From the NCBI GenBank assembly GCA_947184155.2, contig CAMXCT020001669.1, positions 537,169 through 601,168 of the forward strand: a DNA stretch of 64,000 nucleotides. The letters are read 5' to 3'. Shown here piece by piece: positions 1-9,071 of the stretch. The stretch comes from Cladocopium goreaui. Lineage: Eukaryota; Sar; Dinophyceae; Suessiales; Symbiodiniaceae. How positions within the stretch are numbered: the stretch's first letter is position 1; every line of letters begins with the position of its first letter. Below the pieces are notes generated by a model, which saw only the letters and a list, made by a program, of their open reading frames with translations, ran no database searches and was not told the origin of the DNA. A program made the position numbers and the translations under genes.

Positions 1-1239
1 AACATAGTCAGAGATACAGAAGTTGATTGATGTCATGACAATTATAGACAGAGCCCAATCTGCAAAGCAATCAGAGGTACAAAAGTTGATCATGGACCAA
101 TCAAAGCATGGCAAACCCCATGGAAACTACCATCACAGATATACTAACTCAGACAGTCTACAGCTCACACAGGCATGAGCCCGCAGCCCCTCAGCAGCAG
201 CAGCAATTCAGTCGGAGTCACCTTGGGCTAGATGAAGACCACGATCACGACTAAGTTCTGATGAGCCAGTCGCCGACTGAGCAAAGCCGAGGGCCAAGGC
301 AGCTGGCAACATTCAAATGCAGCAAGTCATGCAAGTGACAACCTTAACATGCCATATCATGCAGACGTGTAATGAATGAAGGTGGGCCGAACCTATTTAC
401 ACGACTCTTGAAACCATCATGCTATGCCATGACACTAGCATGCATGCCATCATGAAAACATGCCATGCCATCATGCTAACATGCAATGCCACGACAAACA
501 TGCATGAACATCACCAATCATGAATGGGGGTGGCAAACAGGATGACACAAGTTGCAACATGTCTTGCTTGCTGGCATGCCTTTTTGGGATCCTGATCAAG
601 TAGTGCATTTGCGAGCTCATTGATTAAAAGGGAAAACTGAAAACTGGGATCCATTGATGATCTCTGACGCAAAAACCGAAGGCGGGTGACATGAACCAAT
701 TGTCACATATCACCCAACTTCCTTGATCCTACGGCAAAAACGAGGGTTGCCATTCTCATTGAGGAACCCCTTTGTAAATCAGCGCTGCTGCTCGATGCCC
801 GGCCTGACAAGTATGCTCCATGCGGCTATTAAGACGATTCATGATGTCTTTATGATATTTAAGACGATATGCTCCCCAATGACCCAACCCTTTGAGCTCA
901 AGACAGTCATTGCCCCTCCTGGCACATGCGGAACCTCAAGCTGCGGCTGGTGACAAAAGCTTGATACACATATATCAACATGGCATGACATGGAATGAAA
1001 AGATTCCTGGGTGGCATGACAAGGACAACTCGTGGCTGACTTTGCTGACATTGCTCCAAGAAGTCTTGCAAGTGGAAGCCTTGGACCTTCCGCGACATGC
1101 CTATTATGAAGGCCATGGCATGGTAGGCAAATCAACACTTTCAAATTTCATCCGATAACGTGTTACATCATATTCAAATGTCAATACCTCAAACTCAAAC
1201 CAACACAAAACTTCAAATGCACCCAAACTGATCTCACAC
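1..1239. other. non-coding, CATG-rich repetitive stretch
   Basis: No convincing gene is visible. From about 365 to 520 the sequence is a degenerate simple repeat built from CATGCCATG, CATCATG and AACATGC words. The rest has scattered short frames without recognisable protein character. Confidence 0.5.
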
Positions 1240-1608
1240 TCAACATGAACCAAATACCTCAACATGCCATTCATGAACCAAATACCTCAACATGCTTGCC
1301 TGCCTCTTCTTGAATTCCAGATCTGCCTTAATTTTCCACAACTTCATGAGCACACGGGAGGAGGCTTGCCACTGCTTCGGTGGCACTGCCTCTTCCGTAA
1401 CCTCCTCACACTCCTCCTCCTTCCACATGGGTTCGTCAACCATGGGTTCATCAACCACAGATTCAAGTTCCTGCTTGGGTTCAAACTTGGGATCCACCTT
1501 CACCTCCTCCTTCCCTGCAACCTCCGGCTTCGGCTTGGAGTTGAGCTCAAGCAAAAGAGCCTCACGCCTCAACCTTTGCAGCTTTCGTCCCAGCTGAATA
1601 CTCTTCAT
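1240..1608 (-). CDS. Lys/Glu/Pro-rich exon candidate, unknown protein
   Basis: I do not recognise this product. The 122-residue frame opens with a basic stretch (KLQRLRREALLLEL), then an acidic Lys/Glu/Pro-rich middle with repeated VDEP units, then a helix-like end (LWKIKADLEFKKRQASML). The charge bias is in one frame only, which suggests it is translated. The last 20 or so codons include a duplicated 23-bp segment (1260-1305), and a GT after SMLR near 1283 could be a donor, so the true exon may end there. It lies on the same strand as the genes at 2.8-13 kb but too far from them to link. Confidence 0.35.
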   Translation of the reverse strand: MKSIQLGRKLQRLRREALLLELNSKPKPEVAGKEEVKVDPKFEPKQELESVVDEPMVDEPMWKEEECEEVTEEAVPPKQWQASSRVLMKLWKIKADLEFKKRQASMLRYLVHEWHVEVFGSC

Positions 1609-1639
1609 TGCACCTCAAACTGTTCATACATGGCGCCTA

Positions 1640-1850
1640 ACATGTATGACATCAAGTGGCATGACACTACATGAAACGACGGAACCTCACATTTCACCAC
1701 ATGAACCTGGCATGAAGTCAAAGTGGTATGGCATCGAGTCAACATGGCATGATCATGGCATGGCATGACGTGTGGCATGGCATGACATCGCACCTGGCAT
1801 GACATGACATGGCATGGCATGAAATTACATTACATGACATGAGTGGACTT
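1640..1850. repeat. CATGGCATGACATGG-type simple repeat
   Basis: Dense runs of GGCATGACATGG and its complement, related in style to the block at 365-520. A short similar run, GACATGACATGACATG, recurs at about 61145-61170. Confidence 0.7.
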
Positions 1851-2212
1851 CCAACCCAGGCTGCTGGTCCAATCAAGGACTGGGGGTAGCTCATCCAATT
1901 CCCTGAGAGTAAGGGATATAGAGTTCTGGACGATCTTCAAGGTCGGTGGTGGGGCCTTGCACCTCACCATGCAAGGATGTTTTCATGATGAAACCTAACG
2001 TGGAGGAAACATGAAAAAACACAAACGTGGACATGGCAACATGTAACATGTAAAGGAAACATAAGGAAACACACAGAGCCTCTTAGGGTTTGGGAACCCA
2101 GCGCGAGCAGGCACGACACGCACCATGGCTACAAGTGCAGCAGCTGGAGAAAACAAAAATGGCTGCTGTATTAAAACCCAATCACAAAGCAACGCGAACC
2201 CCTGAATGCCAC

Positions 2213-2500
2213 CATGACACAACATGATATAAGATAACCTCATCACAACAACCACGAAACAACATGCTGTGAAACAGTGCGAATTGATCTCTCACAACAC
2301 GCTACCATGAGACAAGATGATTATATTATTAGAAGATAACCCTATTACAACAAACCCATTCGACAACATTATGTGAGACAAGAAACTAGACCCCTCACAA
2401 CACAAAATCATGAGACAACATGATATAATAGAATATTCCGATCACAACAAAACCATGAAACAACATCACACAAAACATCCAAACTAACCCCTTCAATAAA
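2213..2500. repeat. degenerate tandem repeat of about 100 bp, three units
   Basis: ATGAGACAACATGATATAAT-like starts recur near 2214, 2308 and 2411. Each is followed by a run ending in ATCACAACAA and CATGAAACAACAT, giving a period of about 94-103 bp. It is AT-rich with no coding frame. Confidence 0.5.
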
Positions 2501-2570
2501 CTACCCTATAAAAAACATTGTGATAATAAACTAAAATTCCCCCTTGCAAGACAAAAACAAAGACAACATG

Positions 2571-2681
2571 ATGAAATGATCTTTTAAAGCAAATTCTGGA
2601 TCATTGATACAATCCAACCTGAACCCCTCACCAAACCAGAATCTCTTTTAATCCAGAATCTCTTTTAAAAGATCATTTCAT
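2571..2681. mobile_element. small hairpin element (MITE-like)
   Basis: The ends are inverted repeats of about 30 bp: ATGAAATGATCTTTTAAA on the left and its near-perfect complement TTTTAAAAGATCATTTCAT on the right, both continuing inward to a matching TTCTGGA/TCCAGAA. Total length is 111 bp with no coding capacity. No target duplication is obvious. Confidence 0.5.
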
Positions 2682-2788
2682 AGTCTTTATTATTTATTTA
2701 GGTATTTATTATAGGTGTGTCTGACAACAACTGCTGCCATCCAAGGACCAAAACTTTCAGCGGCGACGAACTGACCTGACTTGACTAC

Positions 2789-3154
2789 CTACCACGGAAG
2801 TGCGTCCGAACCGTCCTCAGCGTCGTCGTCGTCTCCTGCGTCAGGCGCCGTAGCTTTGTCGTCGTCTTTGGTCTGCTCTTTCTTCCCCTTGGCCTTGGCC
2901 TTGGGGCGTTCTTCTTTGGAATTTTCGTTTTTGCGCTTGCTCCCCTTGGTGACCTGCTCTTGCTGCTTTCCTTGGGCCACGGTATCTGAGCGGTAGAAAG
3001 TGGAGCCCTCTGTCTGCATCAGAGTGACGACAAAGTTGGTCAGAATCATTTCCACCTGAGTGGAATGTGAGTCAGACAGCGTCAGCCCGAGGTAGCTGAC
3101 ACGCTCGGCCACACAGGCCTTTGCCAACTCTCCCTGAGAAGTGCTGAGGTCCAA
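2789..3154 (-). CDS. last exon of a multi-exon dinoflagellate-type gene (Lys-rich acidic tail)
   Basis: An acceptor-like ATTTCATTTCAG near 3156-3167 precedes a frame beginning LDLSTSQGELAKACV. The first 60 residues look globular (VSYLGLTLSD, ILTNFVVTLMQTEG). The remainder is a basic tail (KGSKRKNENSKEERPKAKAK) followed by an acidic Asp run and a stop at 2789. It reads as the C-terminus of the gene whose larger exons are at 3531-4457, 4655-5453 and 5540-6310. Function unknown. Confidence 0.5.
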   Translation of the reverse strand: MDLSTSQGELAKACVAERVSYLGLTLSDSHSTQVEMILTNFVVTLMQTEGSTFYRSDTVAQGKQQEQVTKGSKRKNENSKEERPKAKAKGKKEQTKDDDKATAPDAGDDDDAEDGSDALPW

Positions 3155-3289
3155 CCTGAAATGAAATGCGCGAGGAATTCTGATTCAGGATATCATGTGA
3201 TATAATTCGGGATATTATTTTTAATCGTCAGGCGATTAACGTGAAACATTATTATTTACCCATACATGGGATGATCAATATTTTAGGGT

Positions 3290-3487
3290 TGATGTGGTTA
3301 GATTGCTTCCCAGGCACACAGCTTTCACAGAGTGGGCTTTGAGAAAACTTCTGTAGAAAGAGCAGGGCAACAAAGCTGCACTGAAGACGCTTTCGCTGGA
3401 GGCCTCCTTGGCTTTGTTCATAGCGGCGTCAGTCGGCGACACGCACCTGCCTGTGGTGAGCACCTCCTCCTTTTCTTTCCTGCAGGG
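3290..3487 (-). CDS. internal exon, same multi-exon gene
   Basis: Preceded by a good acceptor (TTGTCCCTGCAG, about 3488-3499), then a frame reading KEKEEVLTTGRCVSPTDAAM and a hydrophobic stretch (VFSAALLPCSFYRSFLKAH). The 3' limit is uncertain, before the AT-rich intron at 3180-3290. It joins the exon at 3531-4457 to the terminal exon at 2789-3154. Confidence 0.4.
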
Positions 3488-3530
3488 ACAAGGATTCATT
3501 ATGTCATGCGCTTGGTTCATTATTCATTAT

Positions 3531-4457
3531 TCATTGTGAGAAAAACTCTGCCGGGGTCCTTGTCAGATGCCAAAGGTCCGCTGCCTGCATGGCGGAAATG
3601 GTGCCAAAGACATCTCCAAAGTTGTGCCCTGAGAAGTCAGTGTATGGCTTCTCCGGGACCATGGTTGACACTGGAGCTCCGGAGAAGAGACAAGCGGTGG
3701 ACCTGGAGGTGTAAGCTCCTCGAACCCTTTGCTTGCGGTCCCGAATGGAGGTGTCAGAAAAGATCAGGAGAACGTCTTTCATTTCCGCTTCGATGGCTTG
3801 ATCCTTTCTGGCTGCAGCCGGTCGGAACAAGGCTTCTGCTTCTTTGCTGGAACGTTCCATGCCACAGTGCACGAAAACCAGTTCACCCTCTGACGGAACC
3901 ATGCACTCGTCCCCTTTGCGCTGGCCGTTTCTTGCAATCATCGAACCATGCAACAAGATTCTGAGGGCGGACTGGTCGGGAACAAAGCGCTTTCGGAGAA
4001 GTGGTCTCTGACCTGGGCCCATGGATTCTCCCAGCGCGTCTAAGTCAAGATGAGTCAGAACGCAGCTGACACCTCCCTCTCCTTGGAAGTCTTTCAAACC
4101 ACTTTGGCTCACCAAACTGATGATGCCGTCCAAGGTCTTAGGCTGCACATGGAGAGAGCAATAAGTGCGAACAGTTTGGTTGCCAACCGCCTTCCAATAT
4201 TTCTCAGACCCTTCAGAGTGTTGGCTGGGCGGCTTTCGCACCTCTTGAAGCTCGTCCTCTGCATGGTCCGGGCCTGCAGCGTTTGCGGCTGCCCCTGCAG
4301 CCAAAGCTTTTACTTCAACTTCTTCGTCCTTCAAGGTGGCGAGGAACTGGTTCACCTGTTCTTTCACCTGTTCGTGCTCCAGAACTGCCTCTGGAGCTCC
4401 CCCGGACCTCGTGGCTTGTCGCAGGCCGTTGTCATACTTCTTGGTGTAAGTCAGGTC
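3531..4457 (-). CDS. large internal exon, dinoflagellate-type family of unknown function
   Basis: A CATCGCAG acceptor at about 4458 opens a frame beginning DLTYTKKYDNGLRQATR, which runs about 305 residues. An Ala/Glu-rich linker is followed by a folded-looking region with YWKAVGNQTVRTYCSLHVQP, GVSCVLTHLDLDALGES, GELVFVHCGMERSSKEAE, and DVLLIFSDTSIRDRK, and then HNFGDVFGTISAM near the end. From memory only, I recognise this arrangement as a repeated protein family in Symbiodiniaceae predictions; I know no biochemical role. The exon probably ends before the stop at 3531, since the last dozen codons run into repetitive ATTCATTATTCATT. Upstream and downstream exons lie on the same strand with intron spacing of about 40-200 bp. 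Confidence 0.55.
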   Translation of the reverse strand, partial: DLTYTKKYDNGLRQATRSGGAPEAVLEHEQVKEQVNQFLATLKDEEVEVKALAAGAAANAAGPDHAEDELQEVRKPPSQHSEGSEKYWKAVGNQTVRTYCSLHVQPKTLDGIISLVSQSGLKDFQGEGGVSCVLTHLDLDALGESMGPGQRPLLRKRFVPDQSALRILLHGSMIARNGQRKGDECMVPSEGELVFVHCGMERSSKEAEALFRPAAARKDQAIEAEMKDVLLIFSDTSIRDRKQRVRGAYTSRSTACLFSGAPVSTMVPEKPYTDFSGHNFGDVFGTISAMQAADLWHLTRTPAEFFSQ

Positions 4458-4541
4458 CTGCGATGATAGGTGCCAATTAAATTGCTATGTCATGTTTGAA
4501 ATGATTAAAAAAGCACAGGACCATTGCAAACAAAAGAACCT

Positions 4542-4730
4542 GTCCTCCAGCAAGTGAAAGCAGTCAATGCCGGACTTCTTAAGCCGCGCCATCCAGGTAC
4601 AATCTCCGTCGCCTGAATGTTGCCGGTACACCTCATGGGCAGACAGCTTCTCCTTCAGCAAAGCCCTGTCACCCTCTGCCATACCGCTCTTCGGAAGCAG
4701 CACTTCGAAGAAGTGGTCCAAGACCTGGCA
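4542..4730 (-). CDS. small internal exon, same multi-exon gene
   Basis: Acceptor TTTTTTGCCAG lies just upstream (about 4726-4736) and a GACAG|GTTCTT donor downstream near 4542. The frame reads VLDHFFEVLLPKSGMAEGDR, then a short stretch with GDCTWMARLKKSGIDCFHLLED. Both junctions are canonical GT-AG. Confidence 0.55.
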
Positions 4731-5453
4731 AAAAACATGGAAACATAATTACAATCGGGAAAATGCAAGAAAAAAAGTGCACCATATTCTGTGGACCCGG
4801 CCTTCTTTTTCATTTCAAAAAGACCTACGAGACCAGTATGGTGCTTGTCTCCGGAAAGACTGCCCTTGGAAATTTCTCCGATTTGCAAGACGTCGTAGGC
4901 CAGGCCATCATGCAAGCTCTCCAGCACCCAGTCTCGCATCTGATTTGTGCTTGGCTTGGTCGAAAGAACGTGAAGCCGACTCATCTGGTGGAAGGGAGAA
5001 CGCGTCCCGTATAACTGTTCCAGCTCCAGCAAAAGTTCAACTGCCCGCGCTGAGCTGAGAATGCCCTTTTTGACGGCCAGAGCTTGCGTCACCAAGTTGA
5101 CGGTGATTTTGCCATCGCTGTCATCCTCCTTGCGGCCGCCCTGCACGGACAGCAGGCCAAGTGTGTGAAGCTCCTGTACCAGCTGCGCCGGCTGCAATTT
5201 TGATTTACAGCTGGGCAAACTTTCGCACATAGTCTTGAACTGGTCAATTTCCACAGCAATCTGCATTGCTGTCCTGCTCATGGACTCATGCTCTTGCTTC
5301 ACCGCTTGTCTCCGATTGAATGCCTCGACCCACACATTGTGGCCTTGCAAAGGGTCCTGTGTCTCCACAAAAGAAGCCGGCACGCTCAGCAACACAGCAC
5401 GCCACTGTGCTTTCCATTCCTTCCATTGATCCTCGGAGAGCTCATCCTTGCGC
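4655..5453 (-). CDS. large internal exon, same multi-exon gene
   Basis: The frame starts after an AAG acceptor at about 5454 with RKDELSEDQWKEWKAQWRAV. It continues through VWVEAFNRRQAVKQEHESMS, an alpha-helical region (TAMQIAVEIDQFKTM), and FHQMSRLHVLSTKPSTNQM to SLHDGLAYDVLQIGE. Coding most likely stops near 4880; the remaining open frame to 4655 runs through the intron before the exon at 4542-4730. I recall similar helical proteins (LSE..W..W.AQW.AVL) as an abundant dinoflagellate family, unverified. No catalytic motif is visible. Confidence 0.55.
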
Positions 5454-5539
5454 CTTGATGGATCCGTGGAAGTTGTGCTTTTTATTGAATGTGATATGGT
5501 CTGGATGTGACAAACTAATTTTAAACAAGGTCTTTAAAT

Positions 5540-6310
5540 TCAGACAAGGCACCGAACAGCGTGAGCGCAGGAAGCCACCAGCGAATGCACAATCTCTTCT
5601 GGCGACAGCATCTGAAGGTTCTGGGGTTTGGCGCTCAGAGCCGACTTGTCGGCCAGAAGCTCCACCATACGGCCTGTCATGAAAGCTGGTTTTCCGTTCG
5701 GGAAGTAAAACTCTCCCATGTCGAGAACTCTGCTCCGGCTCATCGGAATTCCCGGCGTGGGCGACGCCAGGATCTGAACCCAGAACAAGGAAATGCTGCA
5801 ACGAAAAACTCTATGAATCCCAAGTGCATGCCGAGCCGACTCCAAGTCAAATGGCTCTTGAACCCCAGTCTTGGATCCGTCCAACTCAGACTTGGAGAGC
5901 GGCAAAGGCATTTCCTGGTCAATGCCTGGGAACTCCTGCAAAATTGTCTGGAGGTCCGCCTCTACCAGAGCATAGTAGCCAGCATTCGTTGGGTCTGGAG
6001 TCGCAGCTGCAGCCGTGGCTGACTCAGCTGCAGCCGTGGCTGACTGAGTTGCAGCCGACGACGAAGTCTTTTTGCTTGCCTTGGGACCCGTGGATCCAGG
6101 CTTGGCAGAAATCGCCGCAGCAGACTTCTTACGCTCTTCGCAGGCCACAGCCTTCTTGGTCTGAAGCTCCTTCTTCACCACCGCTTCTTCCTCTCCTTTC
6201 TTAACCCTTTCAGCGAGCTCGTTCATTTCAGCCTTATTCAAGCGCCATGCGGAAATGTTCCGAATCTCAGAGGCTGCTACGGTCATTGCAGTGGCCAGCA
6301 ACTTGGACAG
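5540..6310 (-). CDS. first recognisable exon of the multi-exon gene (coiled-coil plus conserved C-part)
   Basis: The frame runs SKLLATAMTVAASEIRNISA, then a charged helix (MNELAERVKKGEEEAVVKKE) that should form a coiled coil, then a low-complexity Ala/Ser/Thr linker with ATAAAESATAAA repeats. A conserved-looking block follows (SRVLDMGEFYFPNGKPAFMT, LQMLSPEEIVHSLVASC). A donor-like GCTGTTCG|GTGCCT near 5553 precedes the stop at 5540. A CTTGACAG acceptor at about 6318 fits the 5' edge. The gene lies 560 bp downstream of the methyltransferase on the same strand; the two could share one element. Confidence 0.5.
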   Translation of the reverse strand: MSKLLATAMTVAASEIRNISAWRLNKAEMNELAERVKKGEEEAVVKKELQTKKAVACEERKKSAAAISAKPGSTGPKASKKTSSSAATQSATAAAESATAAAATPDPTNAGYYALVEADLQTILQEFPGIDQEMPLPLSKSELDGSKTGVQEPFDLESARHALGIHRVFRCSISLFWVQILASPTPGIPMSRSRVLDMGEFYFPNGKPAFMTGRMVELLADKSALSAKPQNLQMLSPEEIVHSLVASCAHAVRCLV

Positions 6311-6555
6311 TGTCTGTCAAGCACTTCCTGTCAGTTCCTACAAAAACACTTTGGGCCGACAGTGGCAAACAATGGGCATGGCTGTCACAGAGGGAATCGA
6401 AATGCAGCAGGTGGGACAGGATATGATGTGCAACAGTGATGATAAAATCGTAAATGCCAAAGTTAATAATATGAACCATTATCCTATCATCAATTATATC
6501 ATGAAGACGAGTGAGTAAGGACACTGGGCGTGCTACCGCTAAACGTCGCGCTGCT

Positions 6556-6829
6556 TACCCGGGTCTGGCCTGGGCTGGGATCTTGGGTAAGACAAGTGGG
6601 CAACGCTCTGTTACGCTCCAACGGGCATGAGTAGAGGAACTGGGGAAATCCCAGTCTCCTTACCCGGGTCTGGCCTGGGCTGGGAGTGGGTAAGGATAGT
6701 GGTAAAACTTGCGTGCGTGATGGGGCGGCGATTGTCCCAGTATGCTTAACACATTCCCTACTATCCTTACCCGGGTCTGGCCTGGGCTGGGAGTGGGTAA
6801 GGGAACTGGGGAAATCCCAGTCTCCTTAC
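6556..6829. repeat. three copies of a 34-bp unit with inverted ends
   Basis: Units start near 6556, 6660 and 6767. Each is CTTACCC, then the core GGGTCTGGCCTGGGCTGGGA, then GGGTAAG after AGT or TCTT, so the ends are 7-8 bp inverted repeats. The GGGGAAATCCCAGTCTCCTTAC segment at 6642-6663 recurs at 6808-6829, so flanking DNA was duplicated too. The block lies between the methyltransferase stop codon and the next minus-strand exon. Confidence 0.7.
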
Positions 6830-6872
6830 TCGCCTCCGTTGATGCGGCCGCCAAAAAAAGCACTGACGAGGT

Positions 6873-8156
6873 TCATTTTAAACCTGGTCCCGCCCAGGCT
6901 GTTCCGTCGAACAAACGGTCACTCAGCGTTGCAGCGTCCGGACCATTGGCAACTAATCTCCAATGATCTTCCTGTGCACTGAATTGAACTAAGCGAGAGT
7001 GTGTCAAGCCTTTCATCAACACACTTGCCAGGACATTGATGCTCATTGCATCGCCAAGGCTTGCATCCACTGTGCGCGCAGGAAGCTTGTGTTCCTCAGC
7101 TGCCCTTTGCATGGCTCTGACAACCTTCTTTGGAACTCCTTGTAATGCACCAGCTTCCTCAAGCAGCAAGCGCCGCCTCAGTTTTGGGATATAATATCCT
7201 CCTTGTCCCAAGCGCGTGTGCGTCAAGCACGGTGCGCAGTTTGTCATCGCTGCTTGAAATTTTTCCGAAGATCCTACGTCGAGAACATATCCCTTACGCC
7301 ACATCTTGCTACCTAAAAGTTCTTCGTACCTCGGTAGCTGCAACACCTCGGAGCCGGTCTTGTCCTTTTGGATGAAATGGTGTAAGTCAACCTTCTCTGA
7401 CCGCTTCTCCGGTAACTTCACTGTTCCAGCGCAAATCTCCTTGGCCACCGCGAGGATGTAGACTCGGGGGCGCGATTGCGGTATGGCGAAGTCCTGGGTA
7501 CTCAAGACTTGGTGGTCGAACACATAGTCGAGCTTGTTCAAAATTTTGAGAATGTAATTCCAAATTTGCGAATGCTTCTTCTCGAGTATGGCTTTGACTT
7601 GTTCCAACACGACCACCTTGGGTCTGCACAAAGCCACATATTCCAACCCTTTCAGGGTCAAAAGACCCCGCTGGTCAGAGACGCCTTGGCGTTTTCCTAA
7701 CTTGGAGTACGACGGGCACGGATAGCCAGCGACGTAAACGTCGGCTGTTTTCATGCTTTCTTCTTTCCGTAGAAACATGTCAATGACCTGGTGGTCGTCG
7801 TAGTTCCAGCCACATTCTTGGGCGACAGCTTGGTGCAACAACACCTTCTGTCGGCTGACCTCTGACATCATGACGGGCTGCACTTGGCTTTGCAGCCCCA
7901 GAAGCCTGTATGCTATCAGGTCCGAGCCGTGGCCCGAACAGTCTGATGCAGTGTGAATCACTCTCTGTTTCTTTGAAGCCTTGTGCCTGCCCAATCGAGT
8001 GAGCCAGTTGGACGCCAAGGCGTTAACCCGCTCCAGTTGCGAGCGTAGCACCTCCTTGCTCACTACGACAACTTTCTTCTGAAGTGTCCGTTTTGGACCA
8101 TGGCTCTTGAGAGGAGGCGCTTTGCCGGAAGACGGGCTCGACTTGCCTTTTGTCAT
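6873..8156 (-). CDS. DNA (cytosine-5) methyltransferase
   Basis: A 427-residue intact reading frame with the C5-methyltransferase motifs in canonical order: motif I DCSGHGSD (residues 72-79), motif IV GYPCPSYSKLG with the catalytic Cys147 in PC, motif VI VVVLEQVKAI (Glu185; the usual Asn of ENV is Gln), motif VIII QSRPR (227-231), motif IX RRRLLLEEAGALQGVP, and motif X LGDAMSINVLASVL (367-380). The target-recognition region between VIII and IX is short, about 90 residues. The N-terminal 60 residues are basic (KGKSS, GPKRTLQKKV) with no reader domain. The ATG follows a pyrimidine-rich acceptor (TTTCTTTTTCCGCAG, about 8178) that could accept a trans-spliced leader. It transfers methyl groups to DNA cytosines. 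Neighbouring same-strand genes include a hAT-like transposase 2.2 kb upstream, suggesting it may be element cargo. Whether it is active is unknown. Confidence 0.9.
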   Translation of the reverse strand: MTKGKSSPSSGKAPPLKSHGPKRTLQKKVVVVSKEVLRSQLERVNALASNWLTRLGRHKASKKQRVIHTASDCSGHGSDLIAYRLLGLQSQVQPVMMSEVSRQKVLLHQAVAQECGWNYDDHQVIDMFLRKEESMKTADVYVAGYPCPSYSKLGKRQGVSDQRGLLTLKGLEYVALCRPKVVVLEQVKAILEKKHSQIWNYILKILNKLDYVFDHQVLSTQDFAIPQSRPRVYILAVAKEICAGTVKLPEKRSEKVDLHHFIQKDKTGSEVLQLPRYEELLGSKMWRKGYVLDVGSSEKFQAAMTNCAPCLTHTRLGQGGYYIPKLRRRLLLEEAGALQGVPKKVVRAMQRAAEEHKLPARTVDASLGDAMSINVLASVLMKGLTHSRLVQFSAQEDHWRLVANGPDAATLSDRLFDGTAWAGPGLK

Positions 8157-8266
8157 TTTCTGTTTGAATTGAAAACTCTGCGGAAAAAGAAATGCAATGC
8201 AACAGCGCGAGGGATTACTGACTACTAACTGCTCTACTCATGAATAATGAAACTGTCAGCCATGGC

Positions 8267-8515
8267 TTAAAATCGACGATCGACAAAGTCTGTTTTGTCT
8301 GTCAATGAAATAAACCGACGGGAGAACACAGTCAAGCCAATCATTGAATCTGGAAATTCAATCTTCGTCAACAACTCAGTCAGAGCTGCAGCTTCCGTTT
8401 TCACTCCACGCTTTTCAGTGGTCTCTGTCGACACTGTTCCAAAACTCGTAGGCCTCATTTTGTCAGAGGCGAGACTGACTAATCTACGGCCTACGTCATC
8501 AACCTTCACTGCAAA
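8267..8515 (-). CDS. possible terminal exon, unknown protein
   Basis: A TCGGTTTTGCAG acceptor-like site near 8514 opens a frame reading KVDDVGRRLVSLASDK, then TEAAALTELLTKIEFPDSM and a stop at 8267. It might continue the gene at 8580-9071. A TCCGTAGAC word lies at 8526, like those in the array at 13.4 kb, so this may instead be element-terminal DNA. Confidence 0.25.
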   Translation of the reverse strand, partial: FAVKVDDVGRRLVSLASDKMRPTSFGTVSTETTEKRGVKTEAAALTELLTKIEFPDSMIGLTVFSRRFISLTDKTDFVDRRF

Positions 8516-8579
8516 ACCGACACGTCCGTAGACGCGGTAATTAGCCCAAGAAGTCATTAAGCCATAGCCGTAGCTTATT

Positions 8580-9071
8580 TTATTTTTCCTCGTGAGCTTC
8601 AACCGAAACTTCCTGCGAATCCGTTTCTGGCTTGGGCAGCAAAACGCTTTCAAACACCGCAGGTGCATGCGCGTGGGATGCCTCTGCCACTCGCCAGGAT
8701 TCATCAAGAGTAAAAGGTTCCTCCACCGCAGCCTTAGCTGCAGAGGCCGGACTTGTGTTAGCCCCCTCGGTTCCTGAATCGCCCGCAGGCTTCTTTCCTT
8801 GTGACCCCTCAGTGATGTCAGGCTGAAGCACCGGCTGGGGTATGTCTTGCGCGAGGCCACGGGCCAATCTGTTCATGAAGTCGAAGGAGCGATCCGTGAT
8901 TCTCCTGAGCCCATTTTGAATTCGATCGACCTCCTGCTGCTCCAGGCCAAGTTCCTGGATAAATGTAGGGTTGTCTTGTAGTCGGTCAGTGAGGTCGTCG
9001 AACAACACGACCGCCTCCCTACTTTCACAGGCAAGGAAACACGCCTCTTGGTATGTTTGCACCCTATCCAT
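8580..9071 (-). CDS. unrecognised ORF with helical N-terminus
   Basis: I do not recognise it. Starting at the ATG at 9071 (MDRVQTYQEACFLACESREA) it gives about 163 residues. The first 90 are helical and hydrophilic (FDDLTDRLQDNPTFIQELGL, LEQQEVDRIQNGLRRI). The rest is Pro/Gly/Ser/Ala-rich and probably disordered, ending SVEAHEEK. It lies between the transposase and the methyltransferase, same strand, 424 bp upstream of the latter. Confidence 0.4.
   Translation of the reverse strand: MDRVQTYQEACFLACESREAVVLFDDLTDRLQDNPTFIQELGLEQQEVDRIQNGLRRITDRSFDFMNRLARGLAQDIPQPVLQPDITEGSQGKKPAGDSGTEGANTSPASAAKAAVEEPFTLDESWRVAEASHAHAPAVFESVLLPKPETDSQEVSVEAHEEK

Noticed and set aside
5442..5801. Minus-strand frame opposite the 5540-6310 exon
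   Set aside because: Shifted reading of the same exon and its intron; no conserved blocks.
8516..8860. Arg/Leu-rich minus-strand frame overlapping the 8580-9071 gene
   Set aside because: Out-of-frame shadow; only the part below about 8515 has protein character.
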